Shown one piece after another: positions 52,519 to 61,641 of a stretch of 64,000 nt of DNA; position 1 is the stretch's first letter, and each line of letters begins with the position of its first letter. Below the pieces are notes generated by a model. It ran no database searches. It was not told the origin of the DNA and was given only the letters and a program-made list of their open reading frames with translations. The position numbers were made by a program, and so were the translations under genes. The stretch comes from Flavilitoribacter sp020436695 (GTDB taxonomy: Bacteria; Bacteroidota; Bacteroidia; Chitinophagales; Saprospiraceae): NCBI GenBank assembly GCA_041392665.1, contig JAWKLQ010000006.1, positions 62,001-126,000 on the forward strand, given 5' to 3'.

Positions 52519-55500
52519 ATGATTGCTAGTATACAGGTTGCCGAATCCACTATACGGCAATGGATCGAAAAATACTGGGGCTATTCCATTGTAAGCATTG
52601 CTCCCCTTCCGGGAGAAATTGATTTGAACTTTCGGATCGTTACCCAGGAAGGAAAGGAACTGACCTTCAAAATAAACCGGCCGGGTAGCGATAGCGGCCA
52701 GATCGACCTGCAACAGGCATCCCTACAATGGATCAACCGCCGGAAATTACCGCTGGAACTCCCCTACCCCATTCCTGACACGCTTGGTCGCCTGATCATT
52801 CCTGTAACTGATGAGGAAGGTCGTGAGCGATTGCTGCGTATGGTGCGATGGGTGCCCGGCCAGGTATTGGCCTCGACCAATCCCCATTCGCTTGATCTAC
52901 TGGAAGAGATCGGCTTCGGTATAGGTACTGTATGTCAGGCACTTCAGGGATTCGACCATCCGGCTGCTCACCGGACCTTCAAGTGGGATATCGCACAGGC
53001 TGCCTGGACAAAAGACTACTTACCGCTCATCACTGACCAGCAGCAACAAGGGCTGGCTGCCTATTTCCTCGATCGATTTTTAAAGATAGTGCTTCCGCAA
53101 CTCCCGCAGCTACGTACCAGCGTAATCCACAACGATGCCAATGACTACAATGTCCTGGTCCGGTACGAGAGGGAGCGAGCGGCACTTAGCGGCATCATCG
53201 ACTTCGGCGATGCCATTCACACCCAAAGTATTAATGAGCTGGCCGTAGCCATTGCCTATGGGGTCATGGAGTTGCATCATCCATTGGAGGGAGCTGCGGT
53301 CATGGTTAAAGGTTTTCATCGGGCTTTTCCTTTATTGGAGCAGGATGTAGCACTTTTGTACGATCTGGTAGCTGCCCGCCTGCTCATCTCCGTAACCAAC
53401 GCGGCGATCAATAAAACCGCTGAGCCGGAAAACACCTATTTGCTGATCAGTGAGCGACCGGCCTGGGAATTATTGGAAAAATGGCAGCAGTTACCGGCAG
53501 CGCTGGTCCATTATACCTTCCGCGAAGCCTGTGGTTGGGAGCCCTGCCCCACGGCCATTCTTTTCCGGGAATGGGCGGGTAGCGCAATTAAATCTCCACC
53601 TTTACTGATCTCTCCCCGGCCGGAAGAACGGATCACTCATCTAGATCTGAGCGTAGGGAGCACTACTTTCGGCAATAACGACGGATTTTCCGATATACTG
53701 CGTTTTGACCGTACTATCCGACGAATGTTGGAAGATGATGCTGCCCAGATCGGCATCGGCGGATATGGAGAAGTTCGTCCTTTTTATACGACCGACGCTT
53801 ACCAGGTAGCCGGCAATGAAGGTCCGGAATGGCGAACGGTCCATTTGGGTTTGGATGTCTGGGCAGAAGCTGGCCGGCCGGTAGCAGCGCCCATCCCGGG
53901 AGTGATACATAGTTTGAAAGACAATCAGGGAGAGCGGGATTACGGACCAACCATTATTCTGCATCACCATCCGACGTCTGATGTGGAATTTTACACCCTG
54001 TACGGCCACCTCAGTGCCGATTCTCTGGAAGGCTTACGCGTGGGAGATGCCGTGGAGGCAGGACAGATCATTGCCCGGATTGGCAATTATCCGGTTAACG
54101 GCAACTGGCCGCCCCATCTTCATTTCCAGATCATGCTGGACTTACTGGAATGGGAGGGAGATTTTCCCGGCGTAGCCTTTCCCCGCCAACAAACCGTCTG
54201 GCAAAGTATCTGCCCCGATCCGGCGCTATTACAGCCACCAGGATTACCCTATCAACCGGAAAAGCCGGATATATCCAGGCTGGCTGAGATCCGCCGCAAC
54301 CATTTGGGTAAGAGCCTTAGCCTTTCTTACCAACAACCCCTGCACATTGTTCGCGGTTTTGGGCCCTATCTCTACGATAATACCGGCCGACGCTATCTGG
54401 ATACCGTCAACAATGTAGCCCACGTGGGGCACGAGCATCCGCAGGTAGTAAAAGCCGGGCAGCAGCAAATGGGCGTGTTAAATACCAACACCCGCTATCT
54501 GCACGAGCAGATCGCATTATTAGCCGAAGAACTATTGCAAACCTTTCCCCCGGAGCTTTCGGTGGTTCATTTTGTCAACTCCGGTAGTGAGGCCAATGAA
54601 TTGGCGCTGCGTATGGCCCGAAGCTATCAGGGGCATACGGATATGATCGCTGTGGAAGTGGGCTATCACGGCAATACGGGAGCCTGCATCGATATCAGCA
54701 GTTATAAATTTGATGGGCGGGGTGGACGCGGTAAGCCGCCTCACACCCAGATCGTACCGATACCGGATACCTATCGCGGGCTGTATCGGGACAATGATCC
54801 GACAGCGGGCAAGAAATATGCAGATCATTTGGAGAAAGCCATTGCAGCTATCGAGCAATCCGGCCGAAAAACAGCGGGTTTCATTTGCGAAAGCATATTG
54901 AGTTGCGGCGGACAGATCGTGCTGCCTTCCGGTTATTTGCAGCAGGCTTACGAGTTGGTTCGCCGGGCCGGGGGGCTGTGCATTGCCGATGAGGTCCAGG
55001 TCGGTTTCGGGCGGGTAGGCAATCATTTCTGGGGTTTTGAATTGCAGGGCGTCGTTCCCGATATCGTGACCATGGGCAAACCATTCGGAAATGGGCATCC
55101 ACTGGCAGCAGTGGTCTGTACCCGGGCCGTGGCCGATGCTTTTGCCAATGGCATGGAATATTTCAATACTTTTGGCGGCAACCCCGTTTCTTCCGCGATC
55201 GGCCGTGCCGTGCTCGGTGTGATCCGGGAAGAGGAACTGCAAGATAATGCGCTGCGCACCGGTGAGTACCTGCGTCAATGCCTGCTGGAGTTACAGGATC
55301 GCTACTTACTGATCGGCGATGTAAGAGGCCCCGGGCTATTTCAGGGCATCGAACTGGTCCGTGACCGGGACCAGCTTTCACCAGCCGCCACGGAAGCTAC
55401 ATACATCGCCAATCGTATGCGACAGTTAGGGGTTTTGATGAGCACGGACGGCCCCTTCCACAATGTACTGAAGATCAAACCGCCGATGTGCGTTGGAAAA

Positions 55501-55569
55501 GCCCAGGTAGATTTTCTGATTGAGACGTTACACCAGGTGCTACAGGAAGATATATTAAGGGTGGACTGA
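52519..55569 (+). CDS. Kinase-M23-PLP fusion: APH-type kinase, M23 domain, ETNPPL-like phospho-lyase/aminotransferase
   Basis: Three domains are fused in 1016 residues. Residues about 1-330 are an aminoglycoside/hydroxylysine-kinase-like fold with catalytic loop VIHNDANDYN (about 202-211) and metal motif IIDFGD (about 226-231). Residues about 390-580 are an M23/LytM-like domain with all zinc-ligand motifs: HLGLD near 443, LYGHLS, and PHLHF near 532. Residues about 590-1016 are a class III PLP enzyme with SGSEANELALRMAR, DEVQVGFGRVG and the PLP lysine in TMGKPFGNGHPLAAV (about 852). The last motif is characteristic of ethanolamine-phosphate and phosphohydroxylysine lyases. A kinase plus lyase would phosphorylate and then eliminate an amino alcohol. 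No signal peptide is present, which is odd for an M23 domain. Confidence 0.9.
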   Translation: MIASIQVAESTIRQWIEKYWGYSIVSIAPLPGEIDLNFRIVTQEGKELTFKINRPGSDSGQIDLQQASLQWINRRKLPLELPYPIPDTLGRLIIPVTDEEGRERLLRMVRWVPGQVLASTNPHSLDLLEEIGFGIGTVCQALQGFDHPAAHRTFKWDIAQAAWTKDYLPLITDQQQQGLAAYFLDRFLKIVLPQLPQLRTSVIHNDANDYNVLVRYERERAALSGIIDFGDAIHTQSINELAVAIAYGVMELHHPLEGAAVMVKGFHRAFPLLEQDVALLYDLVAARLLISVTNAAINKTAEPENTYLLISERPAWELLEKWQQLPAALVHYTFREACGWEPCPTAILFREWAGSAIKSPPLLISPRPEERITHLDLSVGSTTFGNNDGFSDILRFDRTIRRMLEDDAAQIGIGGYGEVRPFYTTDAYQVAGNEGPEWRTVHLGLDVWAEAGRPVAAPIPGVIHSLKDNQGERDYGPTIILHHHPTSDVEFYTLYGHLSADSLEGLRVGDAVEAGQIIARIGNYPVNGNWPPHLHFQIMLDLLEWEGDFPGVAFPRQQTVWQSICPDPALLQPPGLPYQPEKPDISRLAEIRRNHLGKSLSLSYQQPLHIVRGFGPYLYDNTGRRYLDTVNNVAHVGHEHPQVVKAGQQQMGVLNTNTRYLHEQIALLAEELLQTFPPELSVVHFVNSGSEANELALRMARSYQGHTDMIAVEVGYHGNTGACIDISSYKFDGRGGRGKPPHTQIVPIPDTYRGLYRDNDPTAGKKYADHLEKAIAAIEQSGRKTAGFICESILSCGGQIVLPSGYLQQAYELVRRAGGLCIADEVQVGFGRVGNHFWGFELQGVVPDIVTMGKPFGNGHPLAAVVCTRAVADAFANGMEYFNTFGGNPVSSAIGRAVLGVIREEELQDNALRTGEYLRQCLLELQDRYLLIGDVRGPGLFQGIELVRDRDQLSPAATEATYIANRMRQLGVLMSTDGPFHNVLKIKPPMCVGKAQVDFLIETLHQVLQEDILRVD

Positions 55570-55676
55570 TCGAGCCTCTAGTCCTAAAACAGGCAGATTT
55601 TCTACAGAATGGTATATTTGCCAATAAAAATTTTCCTATATTCAACTTATCAACTAAGTTGTGTCTTTTAACAACT

Positions 55677-56027
55677 ATGAAAAAACTAGCCACATTCCTG
55701 CGCCCGGCCAATGTTATGTCCATCTGCCATCTACCTACTCGGAAGCCTTCACTTCCGGGAGTTTCCCTGTTTTTTTGTATAACTACGGTTGTAACATCCC
55801 TTCGCAGTACACAACAGACCGTATTTTGGCCGGAAAAAGCAGCCATGAACAACCCACCTGATCCAGACAAACCGAACATTAGTACCACTATTTTCCGTTG
55901 TTTAATTGAAGCGTTGCGCTACCGGGTTATCCAAACTATGACCGGTTTGGTCGTATTTTTTGGTCTTAGTACCCGGTTTAAGCCATTTTTACGGCGTAGT
56001 AAAGCAGTAACAGCTACGGAAAATTAA
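55677..56027 (+). CDS. Doubtful small ORF in a long intergenic gap
   Basis: A 116-codon frame (starting MKKLATFLRPANVM) is open in the 55570-56106 gap. It has one hydrophobic stretch (VSLFFCITTVVTSL) but a composition poor in typical coding bias, with many Thr, Pro, Arg and Cys. I see no family resemblance and no ribosome-binding signal. It may be a genuine small membrane protein or chance; the rest of the gap holds nothing recognisable. Confidence 0.22.
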   Translation: MKKLATFLRPANVMSICHLPTRKPSLPGVSLFFCITTVVTSLRSTQQTVFWPEKAAMNNPPDPDKPNISTTIFRCLIEALRYRVIQTMTGLVVFFGLSTRFKPFLRRSKAVTATEN

Positions 56028-56106
56028 TAAGAGCAGGGTACGGAATTCCAGTTGAGGAATTCCACTTGCTAAGGAACAAGATATTTGAGAAAATTTCACG
56101 AGCCAC

Positions 56107-56727
56107 ATGCAATACTTCAATCAATTCTTTTTGGGATGGGCCATGGGCACGGTGGGAATAATCCTGCCGGGTATCGTGAATATGACGGTAGTCGATGTCA
56201 GTATCAGAAAAGGTTTGAAGGCCGCAATTCACTACAGCACAGGCGGTGCCCTGGCTATGTTCTTTCAGGTATTCATTGCCGTTGCTTTTACGGGTTATCT
56301 GATCAAACACCCGGAAGTGGTAGAATTCCTCAAGCAGATCTCCATACTTGTATTTTTGGTCCTGAGTATCGCTTTTTACGTGCTGGCGCGCAAAGCGCAG
56401 GTGAAAAAAGCGGAATCAAAGTCTAAACGATCCCTGCTGGTAGGCTTCATTGTGTCCAGTATGAATGTACTGGCTATACCCTATTATTTTGCGGTAAGTG
56501 CCTATTTCCGCTCTCAGGGTTTGATCACGGCCACCTGGCCCTGTCGGTGGATCTACATTGTAGGAGCCACAGCGGGTGCCTTTGGATTACTCCTGGTCTA
56601 TGCCCGGTTTGCTCAATACATTGCCCAGCGGGCACATTATCTTGCCAAAAACATCAACTATATTCTCAGCATTTTCTTCCTCTCTCTGGCCGTTTTGCAG
56701 ATGGTGAATATGTATGTGGAGTATTGA
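56107..56727 (+). CDS. LysE-family-like membrane exporter
   Basis: This 206-residue integral membrane protein has about six helices and an early GIILPGIVNMTVVDVSIRKG segment. That corresponds to the conserved PGP-containing first helix and loop of LysE/RhtB amino-acid exporters. A basic cytoplasmic loop (ARKAQVKKAESKSKRS) follows helix 3, and SSMNVLAIPYYFAVSA matches the helix-4 region. It would export small amino compounds by proton exchange. The gene is preceded by a 380-bp gap without clear signals and is followed by the ABC transporter pair. Its position after the amino-alcohol-type fusion enzyme is suggestive only. Confidence 0.7.
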   Translation: MQYFNQFFLGWAMGTVGIILPGIVNMTVVDVSIRKGLKAAIHYSTGGALAMFFQVFIAVAFTGYLIKHPEVVEFLKQISILVFLVLSIAFYVLARKAQVKKAESKSKRSLLVGFIVSSMNVLAIPYYFAVSAYFRSQGLITATWPCRWIYIVGATAGAFGLLLVYARFAQYIAQRAHYLAKNINYILSIFFLSLAVLQMVNMYVEY

Positions 56728-56836
56728 CCCACACGGGAGGTTAGCAGACTTGGGGGCTTCCCTTTTAAGTAATCGATAATTGTGCTTACTTTGGGCGGTC
56801 AATACTGGATTTGCTCAATTTCTGCCATTTATCCGG

Positions 56837-57754
56837 ATGAAGTATTATTTTCTCCTGCAATACCGGCGCCTGGAACGTTGGGTCAGCGCCTTGGGAGTGC
56901 ACCCACTCATTGGTTATCTCATTGCGTTGGTGGCGTTTCCGGCAGCTTCCAGATACCTGTTTGTTAAAACTGAGTTTGCGGTCTGGATCTATCTAATCCT
57001 CTGTTTCTCGCTCTTATCCGCTTTGGGAGAACGCAGCCGCAACGATCAGCTGCGATCCATTTTCAGCAAAAAGGACTTTCTTAGGATCAGACTACTGGAG
57101 AATACGCTGGTTGCCTTGCCTTTTGCACTTTACCTTAGCTATGAAGGTCTTTATTATCTGGCATTTGGGCTACCGGCTCTTTCTATCCTATTAGCTACTT
57201 TTCACTTCAGGTACCGCATCGGGCTGGTGTTACCAACGCCCTTTCGAAGATTTCCGTTTGAGTTCATCAGCGGCTTTCGCCGAACATTCTGGCTGCTCCT
57301 GCTCGCCTATTTTTTATTGGCAAAATCCATCCAGGTGGCCAACTTCAATTTGGGGCTTTTTGCTCTCGCGCTTTTGTTTTTCAATGGTATGTCCTACTAC
57401 GCCCAACCGGAAGATGAATACTTTGTATGGATCTACGCTACAGACCCTAAAGGGTTTCTGAATAAAAAATTGTTTTCTGCTTTGATCTGCATCTCCCTGC
57501 TCACTGCCCCCTTATTCCTGGTGCTAATGTTGACCAACCCGGATAAGTGGTGGATCATCCTTGGTGTACAGCTTTTGGGATGCATCTTTTTATGGTCCAT
57601 GATACTGGCCAAATATTCGGCCTATCCCCGGGAGATCAACCTGCCGCAGGCATTTCTTTTCGGACTCAGCCTCTGGTTTCCCCCTATGTTATTGATCGTC
57701 ATTCCAATGTTCTACATCCGATCCAAAAAACAACTAAAAGCGCTCCTCGAATGA
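56837..57754 (+). CDS. ABC transporter membrane subunit (Bacteroidota ABC exporter type)
   Basis: This 305-residue membrane protein has about seven to eight hydrophobic helices. The start at 56837 (MKYYFLLQYRRLERWV) is chosen over 56780 because a charged amphipathic N-terminus is usual for these subunits. It overlaps the next gene, an ATPase, by four bases (ATGA), which shows translational coupling and identifies it as the permease partner. The substrate is unknown. The hydrophobic helices IYLILCFSLLSALGERSRN and WILGVQLLGCIFLW-like segments show no solute-binding feature. Confidence 0.75.
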   Translation: MKYYFLLQYRRLERWVSALGVHPLIGYLIALVAFPAASRYLFVKTEFAVWIYLILCFSLLSALGERSRNDQLRSIFSKKDFLRIRLLENTLVALPFALYLSYEGLYYLAFGLPALSILLATFHFRYRIGLVLPTPFRRFPFEFISGFRRTFWLLLLAYFLLAKSIQVANFNLGLFALALLFFNGMSYYAQPEDEYFVWIYATDPKGFLNKKLFSALICISLLTAPLFLVLMLTNPDKWWIILGVQLLGCIFLWSMILAKYSAYPREINLPQAFLFGLSLWFPPMLLIVIPMFYIRSKKQLKALLE

Positions 57755-58440
57755 TCACCGTAAAGCAACTCTCGAAATACTACGGCAATAAGCTGGTATT
57801 GAAAGCTATAGATATTGAGTTTATGCCCGGAAAAGTATACGGCATTGTGGGCGAGAACGGTGCGGGCAAAACCACATTCTTCCGCTGTCTTGCCGGGCTG
57901 GAAGACTTCGAAGGCCAGATCATTTCTGACCGGCAACCATTGCGACACCATCTGGGGTTTCTCCCCACCAATCCGGTTTTTCTCTCCAGGATCACCGGTT
58001 GGGAATACCTGAAACTGCTGTGCATCGCCCGGGATATTACCGCCGACAATTTCACGGAGAAGAATGTTTTCGATCTACCGCTGGAACAATACGCTACTAC
58101 CTATTCCACCGGTATGAAAAAAAAGCTGGCCCTGCTGGCCATCCTCCTGCAAAACAACGAAGTCTTCGTACTGGATGAACCTTTCAATGGCGTAGATATC
58201 CACAGTAACATGATCATCTCCGAGATCATTCGCCACCTTAAAGCGGAAGGGAAAACCATTTTGATCTCTTCTCACATCTTTGCAACTCTGCGGGAAAATT
58301 GCGATGAGATCCACCTGCTGCGCGAAGGCCGGTTCGCAAAACGGGTGACACCACCGGATTTTGACCAACTGGATTCGGAAATGCGGTCATTCGTCGTGGG
58401 AGATGTATGGAAAAGACTGGGGATTAAAGGTGAGGAATGA
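57751..58440 (+). CDS. ABC transporter ATP-binding protein
   Basis: Walker A is GENGAGKTT (about 34-42), the signature loop is a variant YSTGMKKKLALLA, and Walker B is EVFVLDEPFNG, with an H-loop at ILISSHIF. I set the start at 57751 (MITVKQLSKYYG), where ATGA overlaps the stop of the membrane subunit. The upstream frame to 57547 lies inside that gene. At 230 residues it is a normal-length ATPase of the ABC-2 exporter type. With the preceding subunit it forms a two-gene transporter, probably an exporter, convergent with the M16 peptidase gene. Confidence 0.9.
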   Translation: MITVKQLSKYYGNKLVLKAIDIEFMPGKVYGIVGENGAGKTTFFRCLAGLEDFEGQIISDRQPLRHHLGFLPTNPVFLSRITGWEYLKLLCIARDITADNFTEKNVFDLPLEQYATTYSTGMKKKLALLAILLQNNEVFVLDEPFNGVDIHSNMIISEIIRHLKAEGKTILISSHIFATLRENCDEIHLLREGRFAKRVTPPDFDQLDSEMRSFVVGDVWKRLGIKGEE

Positions 58441-58536
58441 AGAATGAGAAGTGAGGAATGTGGCTTTAATAATAGCAGACTTATTAAAATTTTCAATTCA
58501 CTCTCTCCCCAGGGCCAAGAACCGAACGCCCAGGAC

Positions 58537-61398
58537 CTAACACCCAAACACCTCTTCCATACTCAGTTCCCGAACCCCGCCGAAACTCCGTAAGTATTCC
58601 ATATCTACCCGGTCTTTACTGCCCAGGACCATGATATTGAAGTGACGCCCCCTGACGTAAGCCTGCTGAAAACGGATCAGATCATCGGGTTGGGAAGCTG
58701 ATAACTTCCGGTAAATATCTTCATCCAGATCGTGCGAAAATCCGCGATTTTTAAACAACAGATAGTCCCAATAAACGCGCTTGCGCGGCGTACGGCTACT
58801 GGCGATCTGCTTGATGACCGACTGGCGGGAACGTTCGATCTGCGCCCGATCAACCGGCATATTATTCATGATCCGGAAAAGTGCCGGTAGTGCATCGGCG
58901 ATCTTATCGGGCTGTGTCCCCACGTATGCCTGCAGATAGTGAGGCTCATCTTTCCGCCTCGGGGAACCGTAGATGGAATAGGTAGAATAAGCGAGCGCCT
59001 TACTTTCGCGTATTTCCTGGAAAACGACGGAAGACAGTCCCAAGCCGAAATATTCGTTAAACCAGCTGCGAAGTTTATGTTCTTCCAGATTGAAATACGG
59101 CGTGCCGGGAGACATCAGCATCAGGTCTGTCTGAACAATCGGAAAGTCCAGAAAAAATACCTGATGGTTTTCTGCCGGCATCGTACTCAGTTCCAGCTTA
59201 GGCCCAAACGGCCGACGGATAGCGGGAGCAAAATGATAAGTTTCCAGCAAACCCGAAACTTCATCCATCTGTGCCGGCCCGTAGTAGAATAAGGAATGCT
59301 CGCAGGAGCGAAGATCTTTCAGCGTTTCCGTCAATCGGCGGGCATCCAGTGCCAGCAATTCTTCCCGGGACAAGCGATGCGAGAAAGGTGATTCTTCGCC
59401 GTATAGCCCAAAATTCATCAGCGCTTCCCGGGCAATTATCTGTCGGTTGCGCTTGGCATTCTCCCGCAACTGAAAGATATCGTTGACCACATTCTGCAAG
59501 GCCTGTTCATCCGGCCGCAGATCCGTCAGCAGATGATCCAATAGTTGAAGGCCGGCTTTCATGGATTCCTGTAGTCCGGTCAGCGTGATATGTGTTTTCT
59601 CCTTCTTGGTCTGAGCATCCAGTTTCAGGCCGAGGCGGAATAACTCCTGCTGCAACTGTTGAGCACTGTATTTCCCGGTGCCCAGATAAGGAAAATACAG
59701 CGTAGCGATCGTCAGATTCAGATCGTGCATCTTCCCGGCGGGCAGGATGATATCGAACCGGAAGAGCTCATTATCCACATTCCGGATGTAATCCAATGAC
59801 AAGCCGTTTTGCAGGCGGGTGTGCTGTATGATCTCAGCGTAATTTACAAAAGCAGGCGCCAGTTCAGGAGAGGGCAGTTGCATAAAGGCTTTGGCAAAAT
59901 CCGATACGGCATCCCGGTTGATCTCCACCGGAGTGATCGGAGGCTTCTCCACTTTGATCACGGTGGGATCATTGCCCTGCAATTTGTGAATGAGCACGTA
60001 GTTATCCTGCAAGCGGTGCCGCACAAAATCCATAATATCCTCACGGGTCACTTTATTGAACCAATCGAATCGCCCGATAAACCGCTCCCAGGGCACTCCC
60101 AGAACAAAAGCCTGGGTAATGGCCCCGATCCGGCCCTTGTTCGTTTCAAAGGCCTCCATTTCAACCAGTTTCAGATCTCTGATCACTCCTTCCAGCAGCC
60201 AGTCCGGGAAATCTCCGCGTCGTACGCGATCCAGTTCGGCCAGCATTAATTGTTCCACTTCTTCCAGGGATTGTCCTTCCCTCGGTTTTCCATACAATCC
60301 AAACACACAATAATCTTCATACATCCAGGTCCAGGCCTCCGCTTCCAATACCTTTTGCTGCTGATTGAGATGAAGATCGATCAGCCCAGCCTGCCCGTTA
60401 TGCAGTAGGCCGGACAGCAGGGTCAACATAAGCGGATCATCCGTATGGCTTCCCTCTAGTCTCCAGGCAAGGTCGACATAGGGAGTAAGTTGACCATATA
60501 CCTGCAGATGCAATTTTTCCTGTAATGCCGGTTGCGGTTCAAATTCAAACGGTGGCACATTGCCGGGCTTGAATTTGCCGAAATATTTTTCTGCCAGTTG
60601 TACTGCTTCATCCGGATCAAAATCACCGGCCAGCAGGACGCCCATATTATTGGGCACATAGTAGGTAGAAAAGAAGTGCTGAATATTCTTTTGAGAAGGA
60701 TTGCGCAGGTGTTCCGCGCTGCCGATGGTCGTCTGCGTTCCGTAGGGATGTTGCGGGAAAAGTGCCGTTCGAATGGCATTGTTTACCTTACGCGCATCCT
60801 GGTCCTGGCTGATATTGAATTCCTCGTAGACCGTTTCCAGCTCCGTATGGAACAGGCGCAGAGCCAGCATACTGAAACGCTCGGCTTCCAAATGGAACCA
60901 GCGTTCCAACTCGTTGCTGGGAATATCATTCACGTAAACGGTCTGCTCTACCCAGGTGTAGGCATTGGTATTCTTGGCCCCGATGGTAGCCGCCAGCTTA
61001 TCGTATTCTCCGGGAGCACTCAGGCGGGCCGCTTCACTACTGATACGGTCGATCTCGGCGTAGATCTGCCGACGTTCTTCCATATCGCGGGTCTGACGGT
61101 GACGCTCATATAGTTCGGATATTTGCTCAAGGAGTGGTTTTTCCTTTTCCCAATTCAGGGTGCCAATACGGCTCGATCCTTTGAACAACATATGCTCCAT
61201 ATAGTGCGCCAGCCCCGTAGTCTCTGCCGGATCGTGCTTGGAGCCGGCCCGCACGGCAATATGCGTATAGATGCGAGGCTCCGCCTGATTGACACTCAGA
61301 AACAGGCGCAAGCCGTTGGAGAGTGTATACATTTTGAGCCCGATCGGATCATGAGGCACCGTCTCAAATGTGTGCGTCTTCTTGGTAGTCTCTATCAT
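58537..61398 (-). CDS. M16-family (pitrilysin/insulinase-like) zinc metallopeptidase
   Basis: The inverted zinc motif H-x-x-E-H is present (HYMEH, residues 65-69), with the further glutamate ligand about 75 residues on (ELETVYEEFN). Two M16 halves follow: an active N-terminal half and a C-terminal half without the motif (about 500-953). The start at 61398 (MIETTKKTHTFETVPHDPIG) gives 953 residues; the longer frame to 61521 adds a hydrophobic, non-conserved stretch. No signal peptide is seen at the chosen start, so it is probably cytoplasmic. It is divergent from an M14 carboxypeptidase and convergent with the ABC transporter genes. Confidence 0.9.
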   Translation of the reverse strand: MIETTKKTHTFETVPHDPIGLKMYTLSNGLRLFLSVNQAEPRIYTHIAVRAGSKHDPAETTGLAHYMEHMLFKGSSRIGTLNWEKEKPLLEQISELYERHRQTRDMEERRQIYAEIDRISSEAARLSAPGEYDKLAATIGAKNTNAYTWVEQTVYVNDIPSNELERWFHLEAERFSMLALRLFHTELETVYEEFNISQDQDARKVNNAIRTALFPQHPYGTQTTIGSAEHLRNPSQKNIQHFFSTYYVPNNMGVLLAGDFDPDEAVQLAEKYFGKFKPGNVPPFEFEPQPALQEKLHLQVYGQLTPYVDLAWRLEGSHTDDPLMLTLLSGLLHNGQAGLIDLHLNQQQKVLEAEAWTWMYEDYCVFGLYGKPREGQSLEEVEQLMLAELDRVRRGDFPDWLLEGVIRDLKLVEMEAFETNKGRIGAITQAFVLGVPWERFIGRFDWFNKVTREDIMDFVRHRLQDNYVLIHKLQGNDPTVIKVEKPPITPVEINRDAVSDFAKAFMQLPSPELAPAFVNYAEIIQHTRLQNGLSLDYIRNVDNELFRFDIILPAGKMHDLNLTIATLYFPYLGTGKYSAQQLQQELFRLGLKLDAQTKKEKTHITLTGLQESMKAGLQLLDHLLTDLRPDEQALQNVVNDIFQLRENAKRNRQIIAREALMNFGLYGEESPFSHRLSREELLALDARRLTETLKDLRSCEHSLFYYGPAQMDEVSGLLETYHFAPAIRRPFGPKLELSTMPAENHQVFFLDFPIVQTDLMLMSPGTPYFNLEEHKLRSWFNEYFGLGLSSVVFQEIRESKALAYSTYSIYGSPRRKDEPHYLQAYVGTQPDKIADALPALFRIMNNMPVDRAQIERSRQSVIKQIASSRTPRKRVYWDYLLFKNRGFSHDLDEDIYRKLSASQPDDLIRFQQAYVRGRHFNIMVLGSKDRVDMEYLRSFGGVRELSMEEVFGC

Positions 61399-61641
61399 GA
61401 GAATGGGATAACTTGTTAAAAGCCGTACCTTATAGTAAAATGTAAGCCCAAAAATAACAATTAGTTCGCCGATGGGTTGAATTGTGCCGGTAAGAATTGC
61501 GCCTTCCCAAAAAATGCTCAATATTCAACTGGCAATTTCGTTAATTTACGGAGTAGGATAAAACGGCAGAAGGTTCACCCATGGCCTTCACCTTTAGACC
61601 AAAATGTACAGCCGTTACCCGTTCACCGTAAATTAACAAGC

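Noticed and set aside
55475..55888. Minus-strand 137-codon ORF at the end of the fusion gene
   Set aside because: Overlaps the conserved C-terminus of the PLP domain and lacks family features.
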